Source of the DNA: Promicromonospora umidemergens
Lineage (GTDB): Bacteria; Actinomycetota; Actinomycetes; Actinomycetales; Cellulomonadaceae
DNA: 64,000 nucleotides
Assembly: GCF_024171995.1 (NCBI RefSeq)
Contig: NZ_JAMTCT010000016.1
Span: forward strand, 106,101 to 170,100
Direction of reading: 5' to 3'
Both the position numbers and the translations under genes were made by a program. Below the pieces are notes generated by a model. It did not search any database and had not been told where the DNA came from. It saw nothing but the letters and a program-made list of their open reading frames with translations. Of the stretch, positions 58,753 to 64,000 are shown piece after piece. The first letter of the stretch is position 1, and every line of letters begins with the position of its first letter.

Positions 58753-60054
58753 TCACCCGTCCAGCGGTTGCCGAGCGAGCGAGGTCGTGCGAGTGCCGCG
58801 CAGGCCGAACAGGATCGCCGCCGCGAGGTACCCCATGGACAGGGCGACGAAGAGTCCAGGGGACCATCCGGCGTCGGGCACGAGGAAGGCCGCGAGGGCG
58901 GCGGCGCCCACGAACGCCGCGTTGTAGAGGACGTCGTAGAAGGCGAACGCGCGGCCGCGGTAGGCGTCCTCGGAGTCGCGCTGCACGATCGTGTCGACGG
59001 CGATCTTCGCGCCCTGCGCGGCGAGGCCGAGCAGGGCGGCGGCAGCGACCACGGCGACAGGGCCGGGCTCGGGCACGAGGATCAGCTGCGACAACCCGGC
59101 CACCAGCAGCATCACGGCGATCCAGGACTGCGGTGCCATCCGCCGTGCCAGCACGGCGGTGAGCAGGATAGCCAGCCCGCCGCCCACGCCGGTCGCGCCG
59201 ATCACCGTGGCGAAGGTGGCGAGGCCGGCCGTGCGGTCGCCCGGTTCGACCAGGAGGTTGCGCGACATCAGGATCGACGCGATGAACACCACCCCGTACA
59301 GGAAGCGGTGCAGCGCCATCACCAGCAGCGCCTGGCCGGGGGTGCGGCGCGCGGCCAGGTAGCTGGCGCCGTCGGCCAGGCCGCGGGCTACCGCCGCCAT
59401 CTCGTTCCGCACCGAGCCGACGGCGGGCCGCACCGGGCCCAGCAGCGTGCGGGACATCCGCAGCCCGAGCAGCGAGGCGCAGCCCATGACGACGCAGGCG
59501 CAGGTCAGGGCCGTCGCGTCCTGGATGCGGCCGGCCGGCATCGCGAAGCCGAGCACGAAGCTCAGGCCACCACCGAGGAACGCCGCGCCCGCACCGAGCG
59601 TCGGCGTGAGCGCGTTGGCCGTGAGCAGCAGGTCGCCCTGGACCACGCGCGGCAGGCCCGCCGAGAGGCCCGCGAGGAGGAATCGGTTGACGCTCAGGGC
59701 GGCGAGCCCCAGCACGTAGATCGCGGGAGTGACGCCCTGCGTGAGCATGAGCACCGCCATCGTGCCGGTGATCAGCACGCGCACCGCATTGCCGAACACC
59801 AGCACCTGGCGTCGCTGCCACCGGTCCAGGAAGACGCCCGCGAACGGGCCGACGATCGTGAACGGCGCGAGCATGATGGCGAACGCGCCGGCGATCGCCG
59901 CGGCTGATCCCTGTGACTCCGGGCTGAAGAACAACAGGTTGGCGAGACCGACCTGGAACATGCCGTCGCCGGCCTGGGAGACCAGGCGGACCGCGAACAG
60001 CTTGCGGAACCCAGGCAGGCGCAGCAGCGCACGTAGCTCGGCAAGGACCGTCAC
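58753..60054 (-). CDS. MFS transporter (12-helix, exporter-like)
   Basis: 433 residues with 12 hydrophobic segments. FRKLFAVRLVSQAGDGMFQVGLANLLFF opens helix 1, and VGPFAGVFLDRWQRRQVLV carries the motif A-like loop between helices 2 and 3 (G-x-x-x-D-R-W-x-R-R). A second, weaker copy is near the middle. It resembles the MFS_3/enterobactin-exporter-type permeases; substrate unknown. GTG 60054 gives the compact start. The upstream frame continues to 60342 but would overlap the WXG100 gene. Confidence 0.88.
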   Translation of the reverse strand: MTVLAELRALLRLPGFRKLFAVRLVSQAGDGMFQVGLANLLFFSPESQGSAAAIAGAFAIMLAPFTIVGPFAGVFLDRWQRRQVLVFGNAVRVLITGTMAVLMLTQGVTPAIYVLGLAALSVNRFLLAGLSAGLPRVVQGDLLLTANALTPTLGAGAAFLGGGLSFVLGFAMPAGRIQDATALTCACVVMGCASLLGLRMSRTLLGPVRPAVGSVRNEMAAVARGLADGASYLAARRTPGQALLVMALHRFLYGVVFIASILMSRNLLVEPGDRTAGLATFATVIGATGVGGGLAILLTAVLARRMAPQSWIAVMLLVAGLSQLILVPEPGPVAVVAAAALLGLAAQGAKIAVDTIVQRDSEDAYRGRAFAFYDVLYNAAFVGAAALAAFLVPDAGWSPGLFVALSMGYLAAAILFGLRGTRTTSLARQPLDG

Positions 60055-60162
60055 TCGCCCACAGTAGTGGGGCCGCCGGTCATGGGTACTGCTACCCGTT
60101 GTCCGGCAGGCGAGGGGGTGGGAGGGTTCTGCACGGTACGGGCGGCACTGACGAACGGGTGG

Positions 60163-60456
60163 ATGCGCATGGGCGATCTCGTCATGGACGACGAGTTCCT
60201 TGCTCAGGTCGAGAACGATCTGGGCGAGGTCAAGAACCGGCTCTACGAGCCGCTCGACGATCTGAGGGCCGCTGACACGAGCGCCGTCGGCGAACCCGAG
60301 CTCGTCGAGAAGGTGGACCACTTCAAGAACAAGTGGGACCACAGCATCGACAAGATGTGCGAGGGCGCCGAGAACGCGAAGAAGCAGCTCGAGATCATCC
60401 GGACCGAGTTCGCGAAGATCGACGCGAGCCTCGCCGCCGCGCTCGGGGGCAAGTGA
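60163..60456 (+). CDS. WXG100/ESAT-6-like small helical protein
   Basis: 97 residues (95 from ATG 60169), entirely helical with heptad-like spacing (LAQVENDLGEVKNRL, VDHFKNKWDHSIDKMCEGAENAKKQLEIIRTEFAKID). It lacks a clear central W-x-G but has KWDHSI at the turn position, and its size and context match type VII secretion partner proteins. GGGTGG lies just upstream. It overlaps the next start by one base (TGATG). Confidence 0.7.
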   Translation: MRMGDLVMDDEFLAQVENDLGEVKNRLYEPLDDLRAADTSAVGEPELVEKVDHFKNKWDHSIDKMCEGAENAKKQLEIIRTEFAKIDASLAAALGGK

Positions 60457-61706
60457 TGGCTCACTACGAGCACATCGGGTACGACCCGACGCCGGGTGAG
60501 CACGAGGTGGTCGGCGGGATGTCCGACGACCTGACGGCCGGGCACGAGACCATCCGGCGGATCCACTTCCTGCTCAGCAACATCAACGAGGGCGAGTGGG
60601 CCGGCTCGGTCGCGATGGCCTTCCGTTCCACGATGAGCGACGACTTCGCGCCCAAGGTGAGCGAGGTCGAGAAGGCCTTCGAGCAAGCGGCGACCGCCCT
60701 CGCGACCTGGGCGGGCAAGCTGAGCCACTTCCGTACCGACGCCGACGGCCTGAACCACCGGCTGGGCGTGGCCAAGGCCGAGCTGGAGGCCGCGCGGTCG
60801 AGCTACTACGGCGCCGAGGACCCGACACGTCCCGGGGACGATGCCACGGAGGCCGAGCAGGACGAGTACCAGGCCGATCAGCGCAGCCGTCAGCAGACCG
60901 CCGAGAACATGTCGTCCGCGCAGGGCGTCGTCGACGGCATCTGGTCCGAGATCGAGGTGCTCGTCGGTAGCTACGCCACCGCCGCGCAGGCTCTGCTCAG
61001 CGCGTTCGAGACGGCCGCTGCCCTGGCTCCCGACGACCCGTCCTGGTGGGACAAGGCCGTGGACTGGGCCGGTGACCAGGTCGACGCGATCAAGGACGGG
61101 TTCGCCGCGATCGGCGACATCATCCTCGAGTGGGCGGCCGAGCACGCGGGGCTGCTGAACTCGCTCTCCAACATCCTGTCCATCGGAAGCATGATCGCGG
61201 GCTTCGCCTCGCTGATCCCCGGTCCGTGGTCGCCCTTCCTGGCTGGCCTCAGCGTCGGCCTGGGTGCGGCGAGCACCCTGGCGGGCTTCCTCTCGGCGGC
61301 GGGTCAGGGCGGCAGCTGGTCGGCGGGACTGACCCCGGGCGTCATCGTCGGGGCCATCGGTACCGCGCTGGGTGCGGGAGCGGTCTTCGCCACGTTCCGC
61401 GGCGTGGCCTCCGCCGCGACAGCAGCCGGTCGCGTCGCACCGACGTTCGGGCAGTTCATGAACCCGATGTCGCGGGTGGGGACGTCCGCGGTCGCCGCCT
61501 TCCCCGGCTTCTTCAGCATGGCGGCAAGGGGCGGGACGATCGCGACGACGGCCGAGCTAGGCTGGCGCGCGCTGGACGTCACCATCGACCAAGCCACCTG
61601 GATCGTGACCAACCCGCTGGGTGTCATGAACATGGGGTGGAGCGTCGAGCGGGACGGCGACGGCGCGCTGCTTGCCAACACTCTCGAGAACCAGGAGGCC
61701 CGGTGA
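60456..61706 (+). CDS. T7SS-signal membrane protein
   Basis: 416 residues. The N terminus HIGYDPTPGEHEVVGGMSDDL matches the putative T7SS secretion-signal start (D-P-x-P-G), and EGEWAGSVAMAFRSTM near residue 50 supplies a W-x-G-like turn between two long helices (about 20-115). Helices with hydrophobic character follow at about 235-322 (ILSIGSMIAGFASLIPGPWSPFLAGLSVGLGAASTLAGFL ... GVIVGAIGTALGAGAVFATF). The C end is polar. It has no toxin domain that I recognise and is probably a T7SS-exported or -associated pore or partner protein. Confidence 0.72.
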   Translation: MAHYEHIGYDPTPGEHEVVGGMSDDLTAGHETIRRIHFLLSNINEGEWAGSVAMAFRSTMSDDFAPKVSEVEKAFEQAATALATWAGKLSHFRTDADGLNHRLGVAKAELEAARSSYYGAEDPTRPGDDATEAEQDEYQADQRSRQQTAENMSSAQGVVDGIWSEIEVLVGSYATAAQALLSAFETAAALAPDDPSWWDKAVDWAGDQVDAIKDGFAAIGDIILEWAAEHAGLLNSLSNILSIGSMIAGFASLIPGPWSPFLAGLSVGLGAASTLAGFLSAAGQGGSWSAGLTPGVIVGAIGTALGAGAVFATFRGVASAATAAGRVAPTFGQFMNPMSRVGTSAVAAFPGFFSMAARGGTIATTAELGWRALDVTIDQATWIVTNPLGVMNMGWSVERDGDGALLANTLENQEAR

Positions 61707-62425
61707 CGGTCCTGACCTCGGCGGAGGCCGACAACCCGACGCGCTGGACGCTGAGCACCCGCGTCCCCGATGACTGGGTCGACCTGTCCGGGTCCGTCTC
61801 GGTCGAGGAGTCGCTCGGTGTCATCCGGGCCGCCTTCGACGACGTGGGCGTCGAGGTAGCGGCCCAGGACATCGAGCTGCTGCGCGGCGGCATCGAGGCG
61901 TGGCACGACATCTCGCGCCGGCAGAACCTCGTCATCCACGGGTTCGTGTACCAGGGGGCCGAGTACCAGGGCCCCACAGCGACGGGCACGGAGGTCTTCT
62001 GGGACGTCATCGGGACCGTGACCGAGATCAAGCAGTTCGACGGGCCGCTCTCGACCCAAGAGGTCCTGCGGCACGTTCTCCCCGCCAAGATGGGGTTCGA
62101 GCCGAACGATGCGTACACCGAGCTCTTCGAGACCGGTATCGGCCCCGCTATCGGCATGACCACCGAGTACGAGATGCCGATCGAGGTTCCTGGAGCAGCG
62201 GAGGACACCGAGCCGACGACGCGCACGGTGGGGCTCGCGACGGTCGTGGCGGTTCCACCGAACGGCGGACCGAGCCTCGTGCTCGCCGGGTGGTCGCTCG
62301 ATCCCGCTCAGCGCAACACGCTCGGCATGCTGCTGGCCAGGATCGCGGGTCCCGCGACGATCACCCCCCTGCCTGCCGCCGGTCGGCCGACGAACGGGGC
62401 GAGCGCCCCGTCGTCGGAGGCTTGA
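61703..62425 (+). CDS. Uncharacterised protein of the T7SS-associated cassette
   Basis: 240 residues, soluble, alpha/beta with DDWVDLSGSVSVEESLGVIRAAF near the N terminus and IGPAIGMTTEYEMPIEVPG in the middle. It could be an EspG-like chaperone or an immunity-type protein, but no specific match is seen. GTG start with AGGAGG four bases upstream, overlapping the previous stop (GTGA), so it is coupled to the T7SS-signal protein. Confidence 0.68.
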   Translation: MTVLTSAEADNPTRWTLSTRVPDDWVDLSGSVSVEESLGVIRAAFDDVGVEVAAQDIELLRGGIEAWHDISRRQNLVIHGFVYQGAEYQGPTATGTEVFWDVIGTVTEIKQFDGPLSTQEVLRHVLPAKMGFEPNDAYTELFETGIGPAIGMTTEYEMPIEVPGAAEDTEPTTRTVGLATVVAVPPNGGPSLVLAGWSLDPAQRNTLGMLLARIAGPATITPLPAAGRPTNGASAPSSEA

Positions 62426-62428
62426 TCG

Positions 62429-63679
62429 ATGGCGAGGAGAACGCGACGGCCGTTGCCCCCGTTTCCCGACGAGGTCCCGCTCCCTGCGACGTTCGGTGAC
62501 TGGCACGACCTGGCGGCGGTGAACCTGGGACGGGCCGAGAAGAAGGACTCCAGCGCATGGCGGCTCGTGGCCGGGCTGGGGATGCTGCTGCTGACGTCCG
62601 TCGGCCTGAGCATGGCGGCGCCACCGGTCTCCCTGCTGCTCGGGGACGGTGGCACGGGGGAAGAAGCAGACATCGCGGCGCTCGTCGTCGGCGCAGTGCT
62701 GGTGCTGGGCACCCTGGCCTGGTGGTTCTGGTACCGGCGCGACTGGGCGCGGGCGCGCAGGCTCCGCCACGCCTGGTCGCGAGCCGTCCGCCGACCCGAC
62801 GTCCTGGCACTGCCCGACCGAGGCACGTCGTCGGAGTGGGGCACCGACCCCGAGAACCAGAGCGTCTACCGCACCCGTGAGCGCTCCGAGCTCGTCAACA
62901 CCTTCGGATTCCGTTCCCACGGTGGCGTCGACGGGTTCCTCGACTTCCTCCGGGCGTGCTTCTATCCCGTGGTCCTCGCCGTGGGGGTGCTCCTGGTCGT
63001 GATCGCCCTCGACCAGGACGACCTCGCGGGCACCGCCGTGCTCGTCCCCGCCGCGGTGCCCCTGTTCCTGACCGGGCTGTTCGCTACCGCCCGGGCCTGG
63101 TGGCGGTTCGGCGACGGAATGGCTCTGGTCGCGCTCGAGAACGACGACGTGCGCCGCTGGACCGGCTGGCGGGTGCTGCGCGGGCAGGACGAGCCACGTG
63201 CTGGGACCGGTGCGGGCTGGCGCCGACACGTGCTCCGCATGCTGCCGGTGGCCTTCGCGGGCATCCTCGTGCTCGCGGTCCGGGCCCGGTCCGGTATCAC
63301 CACCACCGAGGTGGTGGCCGGTGTGGGGATCATCGCGGTCCCTGCGGTCCTGATCTATGGCTCCTTCCTGGTCAGGGATTGGGCCGCCCGATCAGGCGGC
63401 CCTGGTCTCGCGGTTCACGTGCTGCCCGACGACGTACCTCCTGCTGGACCGACCTCCGTTGCACCAGGCAAGACCCGGCTCGAGCTGCACGACGGCGGCA
63501 GCGTGCGCATCGGCGGCATCGAGGCGACGGCGCTCGCGGTGATCAGCGGAGAGCCGCGCGCACTCGCGTCACGCAGGCACTGGCTCGTGCTCGACGACGA
63601 CTCCCAGGTGCCGTTCTCCTGCGCGGCGGTCGGTGAGCTCCGCCGCCAGGCGGCGGAGGCAGGGCTCCGCGTGCTGTGA
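62429..63679 (+). CDS. Multi-helix membrane protein of the T7SS-associated cassette
   Basis: 416 residues with helices near 46-70 (LVAGLGMLLLTSVGLSM), 84-100, 178-195 (FYPVVLAVGVLLVVIAL), 203-220, 271-285 and 293-311, and a C-terminal cytosolic-type domain (TRLELHDGGSVRIGGIEATALAVISG ... HWLVLDDDSQVPFSCAAV). Not recognised. It starts three bases after the previous gene and has two hairpins beyond its stop. Confidence 0.68.
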   Translation: MARRTRRPLPPFPDEVPLPATFGDWHDLAAVNLGRAEKKDSSAWRLVAGLGMLLLTSVGLSMAAPPVSLLLGDGGTGEEADIAALVVGAVLVLGTLAWWFWYRRDWARARRLRHAWSRAVRRPDVLALPDRGTSSEWGTDPENQSVYRTRERSELVNTFGFRSHGGVDGFLDFLRACFYPVVLAVGVLLVVIALDQDDLAGTAVLVPAAVPLFLTGLFATARAWWRFGDGMALVALENDDVRRWTGWRVLRGQDEPRAGTGAGWRRHVLRMLPVAFAGILVLAVRARSGITTTEVVAGVGIIAVPAVLIYGSFLVRDWAARSGGPGLAVHVLPDDVPPAGPTSVAPGKTRLELHDGGSVRIGGIEATALAVISGEPRALASRRHWLVLDDDSQVPFSCAAVGELRRQAAEAGLRVL

Positions 63680-63685
63680 CTCTGG

Positions 63686-63719
63686 GCGCCGGAGCGGCGC
63701 ATGGGGAGTTGAACCCATG
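63686..63719 (+). terminator. Two adjacent hairpins after the membrane-protein gene
   Basis: GCGCCG-GAG-CGGCGC (63686-63700) and CATGGG-GAGTTGAA-CCCATG (63700-63719), starting seven bases after the stop. No T-run follows, as is common for actinobacterial terminators. The following 80 bases are A/T-richer (TATATT at 63741-63746) and contain an imperfect inverted repeat TCGTCGAT...TTCAC / GTGAATCGACGA (63734-63779), probably the promoter region of the next gene. Confidence 0.5.
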
Positions 63720-63799
63720 TCCAGGCCGACCTGTCGTCGATATATTCACTGGTCAGGGCTTCATCTGGTGAATCGACGAGTCGGTGTGGAGGCAGTTCG

Positions 63800-64000
63800 G
63801 TGAGACCTTCTGATTGGTCCCCTGTGGGGTTGGACTCCGACCCGACGCCGGGCGATCCGGTGCTGGTGCTCTCTGGTGGGCAGGAGTATCAGGAGGTTGC
63901 CCGCTCGATCGACAACGCGGCGTCGTCGATGTCCCGGTTGGATGTCGAGGGGACGATCTCGCAGGCCGTGGACTCGTTGATGAGTGCCAAGGAAGACACC
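63800..64000 (+). CDS. T7SS-signal polymorphic-toxin-like protein (3' end outside window)
   Basis: GTG 63800 with GGAGG seven bases upstream opens a frame that runs to the last base of the window, 67 codons with no stop. The text DSDPTPGDPVLVLSGGQEYQEVA shares the D-P-T-P-G start with the T7SS-signal protein at 60456 and fits the N-terminal signal domain of long actinobacterial polymorphic toxins; SIDNAASSMSRLDVEGTISQAVDSLM is the following helix. Codon use is less G+C-biased than upstream. The toxin domain, if any, lies outside. Confidence 0.7.
   Translation, partial: MRPSDWSPVGLDSDPTPGDPVLVLSGGQEYQEVARSIDNAASSMSRLDVEGTISQAVDSLMSAKEDT

Noticed and set aside
63413..63420. TTCACGTG resembling a parS half site
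   Set aside because: Flanking bases do not extend the palindrome, it is within a coding region, and it is far from the cluster.
63696..63720. tmRNA/tRNA T-arm-like sequence on the minus strand (GGGTTCAACTCCCC)
   Set aside because: The stem and loop do not close with the right spacing, there is no acceptor stem or CCA, and no tmRNA body is nearby. The same bases are better explained as the second hairpin after the 62429 gene.
1..64000. CRISPR arrays, rRNA, tRNA, transposases
   Set aside because: None recognised on either strand: no regularly spaced repeats, no cloverleaf candidates that close properly, and no DDE or serine/tyrosine recombinase motifs in the gene products.

Overview
The window is about 72% G+C chromosomal DNA with frequent GTG/TTG starts, ATGA/GTGA stop-start overlaps and GGAGG-type ribosome binding sites. 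The order yidC-khpB(jag)-rsmG-parA-parB at the left edge is the conserved block that lies beside oriC in Actinobacteria. Together with murJ next to a separate pseudokinase gene, DUF6049, a DUF6318-type lipoprotein and LysM/BTAD genes, it suggests a Micrococcales actinomycete, perhaps Cellulomonas- or Promicromonospora-like. The genus is inferred. No rRNA, tRNA, CRISPR array, transposase or insertion sequence was seen.

Layout. (1) 1-6740: membrane insertase YidC (5' end outside), KhpB, RsmG, ParA with a ~500-residue acidic extension, and ParB, with a cluster of parS centromere sites between and inside the genes. (2) 6822-20322: leftward ddl, an aminotransferase, trxA-trxB behind a sigma-R/sigma-H-like promoter, a MurJ-associated pseudokinase, murJ, DUF6049 and a Nudix hydrolase, then rightward CCA-adding enzyme and a divergent leftward PRPP-synthetase-like gene. 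(3) 20376-23311: a SUKH/SMI1-like protein and a 14-helix MFS exporter, convergent around a strong hairpin. (4) 23454-32522: a leftward eight-gene operon for a type IV secretion/conjugation-like machine (VirB4-like ATPase, polytopic VirB6-like protein, TcpC/VirB8-like proteins, lysozyme-like/M23 wall hydrolase). (5) 32714-45367: a sigma-like regulator read divergently, then a rightward Tad/Flp pilus operon (CpaB-, CpaE-, TadA-, TadB-, TadC-, Flp-, TadE- and TadG-like) ending in a 1510-residue LysM-TM-winged helix-BTAD protein. A perfect TGTGA-N6-TCACA site lies in the divergent spacer between (4) and (5).

(6) 45433-53570: an accessory segment with lower G+C patches. It holds two similar modules of an anchored small protein plus a secreted beta-type protein. 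Between them sits an overlapping pair of DUF1016/PD-(D/E)XK genes, one with intact and one with substituted catalytic residues. It also has a probable modification-dependent HNH nuclease, a decayed gene fragment, and a membrane-tethered receiver-domain protein. Two copies of a GTTGCG-N4-CGCAAC palindrome bracket its left part. (7) 53589-60054: a YjbR-like protein, a SWIM/SNF2 helicase, membrane proteins and an MFS transporter, with unexpected DnaA boxes. (8) 60163-64000: a type VII secretion-associated cassette (WXG100-like protein, T7SS-signal membrane protein, two unknown proteins) running into a truncated T7SS-signal gene that may be a polymorphic toxin.

The core genes couple chromosome segregation, envelope building and thiol redox control. 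The middle third is surface machinery (T4SS-like and Tad) apparently controlled from one divergent spacer. The right third is accessory, with defence-like and contact-dependent functions.
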